Assembly: GCA_018350325.1 (NCBI GenBank)
Contig: JAEVLN010000012.1
Location: 682,001-746,000, forward strand
Source: Globodera rostochiensis
Taxonomy: Eukaryota; Nematoda; Chromadorea; Rhabditida; Heteroderidae
Length of the DNA: 64,000 nt
Direction: 5' to 3'
The position numbers and the translations under genes were made by a program. Positions 37,263-49,700 of this stretch are shown here, in pieces (position 1 is the first letter of the stretch; every line of letters starts with the position of its first letter). The notes below the pieces were generated by a model, which did no database searches, was not told the DNA's origin, and saw only the letters and a program-made list of their open reading frames with translations.

Positions 37263-37877
37263 AAAAAATGAAAGGCACTCGAAGCCATTCCCCGAGATCA
37301 ATGCCATTAGTTATTCCAAAAACTTTGATTTAATGCCGACTTTGAATAGATCATAAACTGATCTGACTTAGGCGCCCAATTCAATGCATTTGACTGTCCA
37401 ATTCATTCGTTCGCTTCTGATTGTTTCTTCCCGGTTTGATTTATTTGCTCAAAAAGTCACATTATTTGTAAAACATTTGGGGTTTTGTATTTGTTACGAT
37501 GGCTCGCTCAAATGATTATTTTTTTGTTTTAGTTTAAAGAATTGTCAAGGAACGCCGGCGGCGTCGGGAACGGTCATTTGCAAATTTGTGCATTTTGGGA
37601 GGAAAGACTCTGGCACTTTGGTCGGTTCCATTACCATCAAATCCTTTTCGCTAAAGCCTTTTCAAAAACATTTTTAAAAATATTCAAAAACCGGAAAGTC
37701 GAGAATTTAATGACCCGTGGATTATTGGGGGGGGGGGCTAATTAACACTGAACAAGCAATTCACATTTTTGGCATGTAAAGGCACGAAAAAAGGTTATAT
37801 TTGCGATTGTGTCCAAAAGTTTGCGCGACTTGCTTCTGGGGGGGGGGGGACAGTGATTTTTTACGATTTGTTGACGG

Positions 37878-37992
37878 AAGAGGGAGGGGGGGAGGGGGGA
37901 GGGGGGAGGGGGGAGGGGGGAGGGGGGAGGGGGGAGGGGGGAGGGGGGAGGGGGGAGGGGGGAGGGGGGAGGGGGGGGGAGGGGGGGGGAAG
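37878..37992 (+). repeat. AGGGGGG heptamer array
   Basis: About fifteen consecutive copies of AGGGGGG on the plus strand. Every copy can supply a G-tract, so the array could fold into G-quadruplexes. It resembles neither the canonical nematode telomere repeat TTAGGC nor its simple variants. Confidence 0.93.
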
Positions 37993-40900
37993 TGAATGGG
38001 GCCCGACAACAACAGAAGAGGACGAAGAAAAAATGTTTACAGACGACGACGGGCACAGATTTGTGGGGGGGGGGAATTATGAGAGTGAATGGCGGGGGGG
38101 GGGGACAATGGGCGGGGGTCGGGTCGAGGGGTTCGGCAAACACAAATTTGTTGGACGCGTTCATGGAGCAGCGACAGTTGGAAGAAGACGCAAATTGTAA
38201 GACGTGCCGCCGACCGTTTGGAAGTGAAATGCCGACATGCAAAAGGTATTCGATGTAGCTGCTGCTGTTCATCAAGATGCCGTGCCGTGCCGTCCGTTTC
38301 AATGAATCTCCGGATGGCCGATGGCCGATGGCACGATGGAATAAATGGGGCTGAATGACCTTTTGTTGAGAATAAATAAGCCAAAAAAACGAGCTTTTAT
38401 TGGCTCTGATTTTTAGGCTTTCCGATTGAAAGTCGAATTTTTAAACGGGGAAAATGAATAACCGAATCAAAAACATTGACGGCCAATTTACTGAACTTTG
38501 TTTCGGTTGCGTCACAATACGCGCGCAATTTGGTGAAACTTTCGTCAAAAATGGCCAAAATCGGAGGAATTTGGCAAAATTTGGGGCCAGTGAAATGGGC
38601 GGCGGGGGGAGTGAGTGGGAGAAAGTTTAAGAATACTTTCGGACATCCAAACGGATCGTCCAATAAAGTCTAAATGCCAAAAAGGTGTTTTATTGCACAT
38701 ACAAATTATGTTTTCCATCAAAGTCCGGATTGAAAGCCACGACAAATTAAACTTTTATTAAATGCTTCAGAAAGGGTCGGTCGACAACCCGAAACAGAGT
38801 AAATGCTTCGCTATAAAAAGGACATGTTGACCGAATGATCACTTCCAAACTTCCGATGATCATCACCAAATCGTCCCAAACCCTTTCAATTTAGTTCCAT
38901 GAAAGCGGGGGGAGGGGGGGGGCAAAGCAAAAAGAACGGACAAACATACAAAAAATGGATGGTTTTGGGGTGTGAGGGGGGGGGGGGGGCAATTGGACGG
39001 ACGTTCGCCTCCGCCCCCTCCCCCGCCCATTCATTCTGCCAGCCGATGAGAGAACCCTCCCCCCCCCCCTCTCCATGCAGCCAGCCGCCTCTTTGTTCAG
39101 CCGTGGCGGGGGAGAAGGCGAGGCCCTCCCCACGAGCCCAACCAAAAAGAAAGCCAGCTCACCAACCATCCGCCGATGGGACGACGGACGGATGGCCAGG
39201 GGACCGTGGGCTGTGAGCGGAGGCCATCTGTTTGCCTTCGCCTTCCCCTTTCCCCATTTTTTGCTTCGCATTTGCGTCTTGCCCCGTTCGAGAGCGGAAG
39301 AAATCGGGGGGGGGGGGGGGGAAGGTGAAGGGGGGAGGAGGAGGAGGGGGGGGGGGGCGTGACGGTGATCGGGTCGGATGGAGGAGGGGAGGGGGAAGAA
39401 CGGAAGGGAAGGTCCAGCAAAAGCAAACGTACTATCACGCGAAAGAGAGGACAAAATGTTAGATCAGTGACTGCGTTCAGAGGAGTTGTAACAACTAAAC
39501 AGCAGCAATATAAAATTGTGGGGTTTGTGTCTTTAGGGGGTCAATGACCAATAAACTCTCCGGGCATTGAAAGTCGCAAAAGGCTTTGTCCACTTTTTGT
39601 TGATAGTTAAAATTAGTTTAAAAATTTGAACAGCGAACGTAGAAATCACTTGAAGACCATAAGAATTCGATTTCTTAACCAAACATTGCCTTTATTGGGA
39701 CGGAGGGAATTTTGTTCCATTTTTGTAGGGAGGCAAAGGCCCCTCATGAATATGGGGGAGGTAAGGGGGGGCGATTGGGGGGGGGGGGGAATTTGGGGGG
39801 GGGGGGGGAAGGAATTGGATTGTATTGACTCTTTGCATGGGGGGGGGGGTACACAAGCGATGAAAGATGCACGTAACGACGTGTCCATTGCAATCCATCC
39901 CTTTATTTGGGCTACGGCTACGTTCGTGGACGATACGTGCCCTGCGGGGCAAGGGCAAATGCCAAAGGATGAGTAAGCCCTCGGGGGATGATCGGCGGAG
40001 GCAGCAAATGAATGAATGGTTGGAGGGGGAGGGGGGGAGGGGGGGGGGGGGAGCGGACCAACCGACCGACGATGGATGGAATGGGCGGGGGAATAGGACC
40101 TTAAAAAAGCTGGAAATAGGCGAGAAATGGTCCTAAAAAGAAAAAAGATACATAATACTAATGATTAAGAAAAAAATGTAAAATTTACTTTAAAGATAAA
40201 AAAGCAGAAAGCTTAAAATTCAAAAATGGCAATTGAAAAAAATTAAAGCGATCGCCGACACCGGTGGGTTGGACAAATGTGCCATTTTGTTATGTCCCAA
40301 TTGGGCCATTCCATTTAGGGAGGTGCTGCTGCTGCTGCTGCTGGCTGATGTTCGTGCTGTAATGCCCCCCCCCTCACTCAGCCATCGGTCGCCCGTCCAA
40401 CTGGTCCCCCCCCCCGTCCCTGAATCTGCCCGTGTCCATCCCCTTAGGGGAGGAACTGGTCCTTCGCTTCATCTTCTCCCCCTACAGTCCCCCCCCCCTC
40501 CCCCTCCTATCTCATTCCATGCTCATCCTGCCCACTTCTGCTGCTGATCACAATCCAAATCATCCAGAGCGTTGCGCAATTGCACCCCATCCCTCATAGG
40601 CTGGCTATCTTCTTTTTATGGGCACATCGGCGGGGCTTTTGAGGGGACGGACTAATTTGGGGGTGAGGAGGTCCATTTGGGGCGATTTGGGGAACTTTTA
40701 TTATTCGGTCGCTGGGGGGGGGGAGAGGAGGGGGGGGGGGGGGGGGGGGGAACAGGTTGTTGTCAGTTGTCACGATTGGGGCCGTCGTCCGTCTGAAGGA
40801 TGTGACCAGAGGGAGGGGGGGGGGGGGGGGAAGAGGGGAGCCTGTTTTAAGTTGAGGCCGGGGTGGTCACACTTTTCGGCGTTGGTCATTATGCCAAATT

Positions 40901-42610
40901 GGACTGGGCGAAGGACACAATGCCATAAATTAGGGACACAACGCCATGGGGACATTGTGGACTCAAAAGATACGGTAAAAGATTCATAAAAAAATAAATA
41001 ATGAATTTAAACGATGGTTCGATTAGTAAAAATAAATGTTTTATTTTTTGTTAATTTGTCCGCCCCGTCCCTGCCACAGTCCAAGTGTTTCCCAGCCTTC
41101 GCGCCTCAAATTATTCAATTTGTATTGGTTCTGGAATTTTGCCGCGGGCTTGCGTCGCGCGTGTCCCCTCGGGGTGGGACAGAACGAAACGACGTGAAAG
41201 GGCTGCAAGCGGAGGTACGTCCGTGTCCTGCTTCGGCCGGTGGACGGAAGGGCCTCCTCCGCCTTCGCGAGGGAAAAAATGGACGGAAGAGGGGAAGGCG
41301 AGGGGAGGGAAGGACCGGTTCCCCCTCCATCCCCGCCACTCTTCCAATGCTATTATATATTATATATTCTGTCGGGGAGGGAATGTTTGTCCCCAGCGGG
41401 GCCCCTCCGTCGTCCGTCTGGAGGATGGCCACAAAACACGTCCCCTCCCCCCCCCCCTCTCTTCTGTCTGGCCGGCCATCCATCTGGACGGACGACGGCC
41501 CTCGGGGGATGAGTGGGCGGCGATTATTTTCCGGCTGGACGTTGGAGGAGGGGGACGTTGGAGGATGTGTGGGGAGGGGGAGGGGGGGGGGGGGGGGGGA
41601 GGGGGGGGGGGGAAAGGGGGGGGGGAAAAGGGGGGGGGGAATGTGTCGGAGGATCCGTCGTCCGTCCGACGTCACATGGCGAGCGGGCGGACGGGAGGGG
41701 ACACTTTTTGTATTACGACGCGATGACCATTGAGAAAAAGAGGAGTTTTTTACGAAAATAAAGGCAAAAGAAGTGTTTGGACAACAAAAAATAGTAAAAA
41801 AAATGGCCCAAGCCTTTCCATCAATTTTCGAGAAAATGTTCTTTCTAATAAACTCCGTCCGGTATATTATTAAAATTGTTTTATACGATTCGAACTTCGG
41901 GGGGGGGGAGAAAAGAAGGAACCATTTGCCCTAATGGACTGATGTTTTTGTTTTTATGTTATTGGGACGGGGGCAATGAATGGACGACAAATCCGTCGCC
42001 CGGATGGCAAAACAAAAACAACAAAAGGGGAAAAAGTATTACGAAAAGTGAAAGTTGCGAGCGATTGGCGAGGGAATTTGACTGATTTAGGCAAAACATA
42101 ATAAAATCGGAGGAATAAATTGGCCATTTCCGGGGTCAAAATTTGGGGGATCGACCGGATAATCCAAAAAGATCAGTGCCGCCGATCGGCCAATTCAATT
42201 CACTCGGCCATAAATTGAACGGACGCGACAAATGAAAGAAAGCGACGCAAAAATCGCTGAGACTTTCACTTTTGTCAAATGCAATCCAAAAATAGCGTGA
42301 CAGCAGGCCAAGTTTGGCACAAACTCAGTTAGGCTTAAAGCCGCGATTAGAATGTGTGGAAATAATTAATTTTTAGTTTTAATTTCTTTCCTAATTTTAC
42401 ATTTTTAAGTTTTTAAATTGTTTTTCCAATTTAACCCCAATGGTCCCCGTTCGTTCGAGTGGGGGGGGGGGGGGGGTCTTTTTTCAATTCTTCCAACGGA
42501 CGCCCACAACCGGAACTGTTGTTAGGTTAGGCACGAACAGAGCAAATCCCCCCCCCCATAGGGGCCGAACATTTTGGCCCAGGCAACTTGAAGCCAAATG
42601 TCTTGGCCAA

Positions 42611-42908
42611 CACCCCAGAGGAGATATCTAAAACATCCCCTGGGGGGCATCCCAGAGGAGATATCCAGAACATCCCCTGGAGGGCATCCCAGAGGAGATA
42701 TCCAGAACATCCCCTGGGGGGCATCCCAGAGGAGATATCCAGAACATCCCCTGGAGGGCATCCCAGAGGAGATATCCAGAACATCCCCTGGAGGGCATCC
42801 CAGAGGAGATATCCAGAACATCCCCTGGGGGGCACCCCAGAGGAGATATCCAGAACATCCCCTGGGGGGCACCCCAGAGGAGATATCCAGAACATCCCCT
42901 GGGGGGCA
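42611..42908 (+). repeat. 37-bp minisatellite with GATATC palindrome
   Basis: About eight copies of a 37-bp unit (ccagaacatcccctggaggg plus catcccagaggagatat), alternating gg/ag and t/c variants. The unit has no stop codon in any of the six frames, so artificial frames of over 110 codons appear on both strands. Confidence 0.96.
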
Positions 42909-44009
42909 TTGGATGTTGGATCATGCCCACCCAAGCGATCGGCGAAAGAAAGGGGAGGGAAACACACGGCCCGGGTAATTCCAACCCGAACAAATCAGTC
43001 CTAAATTCTCTGATCAAATGCTTTAAAGTCAAAACAAAATGGAAACTTTTCACTGAGACTGAATTGTGACCTGATCGAAAGGTCCGATCGTTTATCCAAA
43101 ATCGTTAGCTAGTACGGAATTGTCCGTGCTCGTAGGACTCATTTAGCCAGACAGAGGCCAAAAGGTTCATGGATCCAATGGCATCCCTTCTCCAGCCCTC
43201 GGGGGAACAGGCGTCCCTTTCCCCCGCCCGTCCATCCCCTCGAGGGTCTTATTTTGCTTTGCAATGGCCAAACGGTTGCTTTGCTTTGCTTATCATCGGC
43301 TGTCTGAAGAGAAAAACAAACAACGCAAAAACAAAAGGAGATAAACAACAAACAAAATGTATAAAATTGAGCAATGAATGACCAACAAAACAAAAAGGAA
43401 CTTTTTCTGCTTTCATTTTGGGGCGGATTTTAATTGGCCAAACCTCTTTGAAGCAGCTAAATTGGAATTGTGCCGAATATAAATGGACCAAATTGTTTAA
43501 AGTTAAACGCCGGGGGGGGGAATTCGACCCGCGCCATCACTCAGCCAAAAACTCCAAAATAATCTGAAGAAAAGTGTGCGTTGTTTGTGGGGCGGTCGGT
43601 GGTCATCACCGGTCGGCTGGCAAATCATTTCTCCAGTCGACGGAGCTGAAAGATGGGCGGGGAGGGCAGAGAGGGCGACCAATTTCTTTCCCTCGCCTCC
43701 CCCAAATTCTCCGCGTCAAGGCCAAAGTGACCAGCGACGGCGACGGCGGCGACGACACGCATTTGGTAGGGAAAAGTTAGTGGACATTGTCCGTCAAAAA
43801 TCGTCCGTCCGTCCGCCCGTCAAAGTCGACGACAATCGGAGGCCGACGACGACGACCAAATTTTGGTGCAAATGTCTTTTTGCTGGAGGATGGCACAGAC
43901 AAAATAATGCATTTCGGTGGCACGTCCAGCAGAGGTGCCAACGAATTTCAAAAATAATTGGCATTCTGTTCAAATGTTTCCCCTTTTTTGACGCCGACTC
44001 TTCGATCAC
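42909..44009. other. Intergenic, no gene seen
   Basis: Moderately GC-rich between 43570 and 43900 (an open frame of about 147 codons), but with no recognisable motif or paired splice sites. Confidence 0.4.
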
Positions 44010-44137
44010 TTTTAACTGAGTTGGCCCCGGGACCGGGATCCGTCGGGATGATTGGAATCCTAACCCGGTCTTTGAAAAATCGAAATGCCGACCCCGGTTT
44101 TCCCCAAAATTCCTGTCCCGGCTAACTCACTTTTAAC
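44010..44137. mobile_element. MITE, 112 bp, with 8-bp target duplication
   Basis: Element 44018-44129 starts TGAGTTGGCCCCGGGAC and ends with the near-inverse GTCCCGGCTAACTCA. It is flanked by the perfect 8-bp direct repeat CTTTTAAC (44010-44017 and 44130-44137). Too short to encode protein. The 8-bp duplication suggests mobilisation by a hAT- or P-like transposase, but the termini are unlike those of the 26.1-kb MITE, so it is a separate family. Similar words (acccgg, ttgaaaaatc, tcccgat) occur near 56550. Confidence 0.8.
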
Positions 44138-44506
44138 GATAGGCCAAGTGTAAAGAAATTTCAGAAAATAAAGTCTCGTCCAGATAATGGCTTTTCCAAG
44201 ATTATCCCGAACGGCGCCGGCTCTCTCCAACTCAACCAACGTCCACCATTTTTTCGATAAAATATTTTTTTAATTAAATTTCTTTAATTTACAATTTTGC
44301 ACAAGCCAAATCATTTTCGAGGCGTACAACACCGATTATAAGTCACAAATAAATGGTAAAAAAAGTCGGGTTCTTTTGGGGCATCGTTTTCATCTGAAAA
44401 AATAACGACTCAAAAAGAAAGTGCGCCCACAAAGATCCCGAAAACAAAAAAAAACAAAGTGAGTTATAACACAATTACAATTTATTATTTATGAATTCTG
44501 ACATTA

Positions 44507-46719
44507 TCACAACATCGACGACCTCCCCGTCCTTCGGTCATTGCTTCTGTTTGGATTGTCCGAATTTTGTCTAAAATTAAATTATTTTTTGAAATCTTCG
44601 AAAATCGCTTAACGCACTTTTCCGAAAATACTAAGAGCGTATTTCTGCCATTTTCCTCCACTTTTTCTGTCGTCGAATCCTTCGCTTTTGCTTTAGAGGC
44701 AAAAGCGCCTGGGGCTATGGCTGCGACGAGTCTAAAATTATTTTAAAATATTTTATTTTGTTAAAATCAAAAATAAAAAGTTTTATTTTATTCCTTTCAC
44801 CTTCCGACGGTGGGCTTTTTCTTTTCCTCCTCCGACCAGTGAAATCTAAGCCAGCGGACGGCGACACAGACGCCAAAGAGTAGGAAAAAAACTAAATTAA
44901 AATGTTTTATTTCATTAAAAACTTTTTGACAATCCCAAAACGCCACAAATTAAGCACCCACCACCCAATCAAATTCAATCTTTAACTGACCGACGCACGT
45001 CCCATTAAAGATGAAAGTGTAACTAAAAGGAACAAAACAAAATAAAAAGGAACAAAAATATTTTTAAGAATATTTAACAACAAACGTCGAGTTCAGCTCG
45101 CCTCCCCTGCCGCCGGCGGGCTCCGCCACGTGCAGCTGTTGTCGTCGTTTGTCCGAATTCATTGTCATCAAACCGTTAAAGTCTAAAAAATGATTTAAAA
45201 AATAAAAAGGAATAATTACAAAAAAAGACAAACCCTTCGGCGCCGTCGGTGTTTCGCCGTCATGGCCATTTTGCTGCTGCTGTTGCCGTCGTTGTTGTTG
45301 ATGGGATTGGCCACAGTTGGGACCATCAAATCCGGGGACACAGGCGCAAGTGTAACCGTCTAAACAAACAAATAATTATCGGGGATTAACACATAATTAT
45401 CTCCTTAAATAGGCTCTTTCAAGTCTCTCCCAGTTCAAAAACCCGCTAAACTCCGTGGCTTATTTGCTAAGAGACGATTACGCCCCGGGGCCCTCCCCTC
45501 CAAAAAATGTTTACGTTCCAACGGCACACACTGTTGATTTTGTCCGGCACAGGTCGCATTTTTGCAGTTGGCAAACTGACAAAAATAACAAAAAGTTTTT
45601 ACAAACATTTAAAATAAAAAGCAAAATTATTCCCACCGGAATGCCGCAGTCTCTGCCAGTGAACCCCGGAGGGCAAATGCAGCGGAAAAAGTCGCCGTTA
45701 GCGCCGTCCGTTGAGCATCGTCCGCCATTTTTGCACGGCCTCTGCAAACATTTGTTGACGAGAACGTCGCAATTGGCGCCCGTCCAATTGGGGAGACAAA
45801 TGCAACTGCCTAAAGGGTTTTATAAAATTTTAACAATTAGGGGGGGGGGGTGAGGGTCAAATTCCACCAACCAGGCTGTTCATTGGTACAGTAGCCATTC
45901 CGACAGCCACCCTTCGGCACGCACTGATCGCACCGGTCACCGGCCCATCCGCTGAAAAGAATTTTTTTTTTTAGAAAATTGAAAAAATTTATTTTTTAAT
46001 CAATCAAAAAAAATCGCATCGCATTGTCCCACCTAAGGCATTCGCAGTGGCCCGGCCGCAAACATCGGCCACCATTCGCACATTTTTGCGGACACTGCGG
46101 TTGCAAACAGCGCGTGCCGCCCCATCCCGGCACGCAGCGCATTCCATCGACGGCACAAAAGTAATGGTCCCTAAAGGCGGGGGAATCTCAAAGGAATGTA
46201 CCAATTTTACGAATTGAGCCTCGGTGTTTTAAAAATTAAATGGAGTTATGCGTCAACCGGACCTCGTACTAACTATGTTGGGTTGTCCGACCCCGGACTA
46301 TTAATGCATGGAGTTGTGTTAGAATTTCCCCCCCCCCCCCCGGGGGAACGCTAATCAATTTTCTGTTTTCTGCTGCCCGTGTCCAACCCGGCCTTTGGCG
46401 GTTCGCAAGTTTCGGTGCATTTCGGGCCCACAGAGCCAGCGGAACAAAGCGCCTTAAGCCGATAGGTGAAAACGTTGCCGTAATTCACCTAAAAATGGGA
46501 TGAGAAAAGCAATTAACCTTCATTAAATTCCTCCCCTTTTTGTCACTTACGTATTTGAACACCCGCGCAATTGGGCCGTCGTCGTGGGTCGGCAGCGAGG
46601 ACAAAAAGCGTGAGGAAAGCAAAAGTTTGTGCCTATCGCTCAAAATGTCCAATTGAACGGAGACATTCTGAACAAACAAAATAAGCAACCACAAAAAAAA
46701 AGATTGCGCGAATTTTCAT
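44507..46719 (-). CDS. DSL/EGF Notch ligand (Delta/Serrate/LAG-2 type)
   Basis: Type I membrane ligand for Notch (LIN-12/GLP-1) receptors. Minus-strand exons 46551-46719, 46388-46488, 46033-46170, 45872-45951, 45637-45809, 45515-45575, 45234-45359, 45086-45182, 44991-45022, 44801-44891, 44618-44731, 44507-44570; phases fit from exon 2 on. Order: N-terminal region (LDILSDRHKLLLSSRFL), DSL domain (YGNVFTYRLKALC ... GDHYFCAVDGMRCVPGWGG), then EGF-like repeats (CLRPGHCECLRSGWAGDRC; CRNGYC ... CICLPNWTGANC; CKNGGRC ... CICPPGFTGRDC; CVPLEHGYTCACVPGFDG). A Gln-rich stalk, one membrane span (FIFNGTCVGVFFLLFGVCV) and a short tail follow. Total about 414 residues. Exon 1 needs one base fewer in a T9 tract to put the signal peptide in frame. 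The membrane and tail exons are copies of those in the 13.8-21.5 kb gene. Confidence 0.88.
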
Positions 46720-49700
46720 TTATTTTTTTGTCAAAAATGGAATTGTTGGCGACCTTCACGGACACCAAAAACGACTCAAAACGCATTCATTGAAGCGCGT
46801 CTTTGAAAATTCGTTTTTTCATTTTTAATAAATAATTAATTTTCATCCAAAAAAAACCCCCAATTTAATTAAACATTTTCTGAATTTGATCCATCCTGTT
46901 AAAAGGCGTGTGTCACCCTCTCTCTCACCAGCAAATTGCGTTATGCTAATTGTTTTTATTTGTTTGCCCCCCCCCCTCCCCCCGTTGCGCAATATTCTGA
47001 AAAGTGCCCAATGAACAATTATAACCCCCGAGGGGAGGGGAACTCTCGACTCCATTGGAATGTTCGTGCTAAATTGGCCGTATTTTTGCGCAATTATTGG
47101 ACGATTAATTGTCAATTTTACCCACAGAGGAAAGAAAAACAGCTGTTTAATACAAAAATCCGTAATTGGTTCTTGTTAGCGTAAAACCCCACAAAATCCT
47201 TCGAATGTTTTGCCAATTCGATGCTGTTAAATAATGCCATTGCCAATGAATATGGCAAATCGAGGGGGGGGGCACCCTAAAACCCCACTCCATACGCTGA
47301 AAGCGTCTCCGCATAATAATAATGCCTGCCACCCATCCACCACCAAATTCATTTCCATTCAATCATTCACAAAACGCCATTTGACAAGGACATGGATGGG
47401 ATGTGAGGAGGGTTTATGGTGTTGAACGCCTGCCAAAGTGACGACAGACACAGCCAATCCCTTCGGCAGAACAACAACGAATTACAAAAAGGGCAAAGAG
47501 CCTTCTGCTGGCACATCTGCCCAATGATGACACAAAAGCCAAAAGCACCAACCAACCACCTTCCCCCCCCCACAACAAATGCTCTGCTTGCTGTTGAATG
47601 TTGTGGTCGGATGATGGAGCGGTCGGTTGGGTTGGCCGCGGGCGTTACTAAAAGGGGGCTTCGTCCAAATGTGTCCGAAGATGATGAGGACGACGTTCAA
47701 TGTTCTTCTCCATCACAAGAGGCTGTCATCAATTCAGCCATCCATTCTTTGACCCATCCAACGACCAGCTGCTGCTTCTCTGTTGAACCAAATCCCCCCA
47801 ACCCCCCGGGGGTCGCGTCCGTGGATGTCGTCGTCCATCCATCGTCCGTCGTTCACCGGCGGTGCGTTGTCCCCGCCTCGCCACCCGTCCCTTTTGTTTG
47901 AGCTGATGAGGAGCGAAAAGGAAGGCGCCGATTATGCGCGCAGATGTGCGTTTTGTTTTGTGTTAGTTCCATTGCCATTGGGCCTCGCAGTCCAATGGAA
48001 AGGAAATCAGAGAGGACGACACGACACACAAGCAACACAACACAACAAACGACGGACTTCATCAACCCAAGAAAAGAAATCAGAAAATTGGGTGAAATGG
48101 ACGGGGGGTATGAAAAGACTCGAAACTTTCGACTCCGATTTTGTTTTGCCATTTCAAAACTATTCAAAAACAAAATTCAAATTCAAAAATCCACCGGTGT
48201 TATGGGCGAAGTGAAGTCGAAGCGTCGCTGGTGGACGGCGCCCGACGGGGCATCGACAGCGAACGTTCGGTCGGCCGCGTCGACGGGCCGCGCGCTACGG
48301 ACGACGACGGTGAAATTGCGCGAAAGGACGTCGCAATTGCGTTGTGACAAAGCGCCGACAAACGACAAATGGTCGACGGCACTGACACAAAGTCGAAAGT
48401 TCAAGGCGCAGAGGCCGTCGTTGTACGAAGGGACGGAAGAGGAGGGGGAAACTGTCAAAAAGGGTCGACATTTCCATGCAAATAGGAGCCAATGGAATTC
48501 AGAAAATGTTACCGAATTTGGGCACCCGAAGGCCCTACCGAAAATTTCACAAATTCTAATTTATGATTAAAAAAACGTTAAATTTCAATCAGTTTTGGTG
48601 AAACTGAGTAAATTTAATGACCTCTTAAACGATAATTAATTACTTTGGCTACAGCATCCCGGCGGCGCCCTTCTGAGCGTTAATTGTTCAATCGTTAGGT
48701 CAATGTGTCCGGCTGCACTTAATCGGTGAAACGTCAAAAAAAGTGTCTGAAAAAGAAAGAAAAAACATTTTAATTTAAAAACCAAAATTAACCCAAATTC
48801 GGAGAAGCAATGAAAAAAAGTGCCGTCTTTCTGCGTCGGCGGAAGTCATTAGGGATTAAAAAGGTGTAAATGTGCAAATTTAAATTTACAATTATCAAAA
48901 TTAAGCTAAAATCTAAGGATTTTAATCAATTGCCTCTAAAAATGAATAAATTCCTACAAAATTATTGAAAAACAAATGGTCGGTGATCGTAGAATGGGCG
49001 AGTCAATCAAATCAAATGGGAGACAAAATTAATTTTTGAGGGAGGGGGCGATCGGTCAAAAAATGAGGAGAGAGAGGCGAAATGCTTTTTGAGGGAATGG
49101 GCGGGGGAAAATTGGGGGGGGGGGGGTCGGAGCGAAAGGAATTCGGAGGATGGGCGAACCTTTGGCTCGAAGATTGGTTGGATATTGTGGAGAGGGGGAG
49201 GGGGGGGGGGATTGATTAAATTTGTTTTGGGAATGGTAACTTTTAACAAATGCCCAAACGGATGGGCAAAGATAGTGAGTAGGGTTATCGGTTTGAAACC
49301 GAACCGAAAAATCCGAGAAATTTCGGTTTGGTTTCAAAGAATTTCTGTAAATCGACGACGACCTGACAGTGCGAATCCACACAGCACAACCCGGGCTGGC
49401 AAGAAAGTTGAAGGCATTTTATGACCAAGGACGACGACACCGGTGTGACTGAAGGTCGGACGGGACGGACATGGACAACAAAACAATTGGGGAAAAAACA
49501 TAAAAACTTAAAATAAATATGTAATGAAAACGAACGAAAAATTTTGTAGGTGAAATCGAATTGGTCTACTTTTACGTGTGGCTTTTTAAACGAGGGTCAA
49601 TCAAAGCATAAGCAAATGAATATTAAGGCTTATTTAAATCGAATTAATTAATTATTTGTGGAATTTTAAAAACCAATGGCATTTCGCCAAATTTTTTGTG

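Larger units (their letters stand above)
30161..44017. other. Gene-poor, G-run-rich region of about 14 kb
   Basis: No convincing gene. Dozens of G-runs of 8 to over 20 bases (for example 30850-30904, 33824-33847, 36000-36070, 36490-36575, 40724-40751, 41579-41640) keep long frames open and give proline- or glycine-rich translations on either strand, which I judge artefactual. One short plus-strand stretch, about 38136-38247, reads NTNLLDAFMEQRQLEEDANC and ends at a gtattc donor, so it could be an isolated exon, but no partner was found. The region also contains GA and AGGGGGG repeats and a 37-bp minisatellite. The bcl-11 promoter and first exon(s) probably lie in its left part. Confidence 0.5.

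Noticed and set aside
34208..37356. Several long proline- or glycine-rich open frames on both strands
   Set aside because: They arise from G-runs; there is no start context, splice structure or domain, and both strands are equally open.
42522..43053. Overlapping 110-146 codon frames on both strands
   Set aside because: All come from the 37-bp repeat, whose unit lacks stops in every frame.
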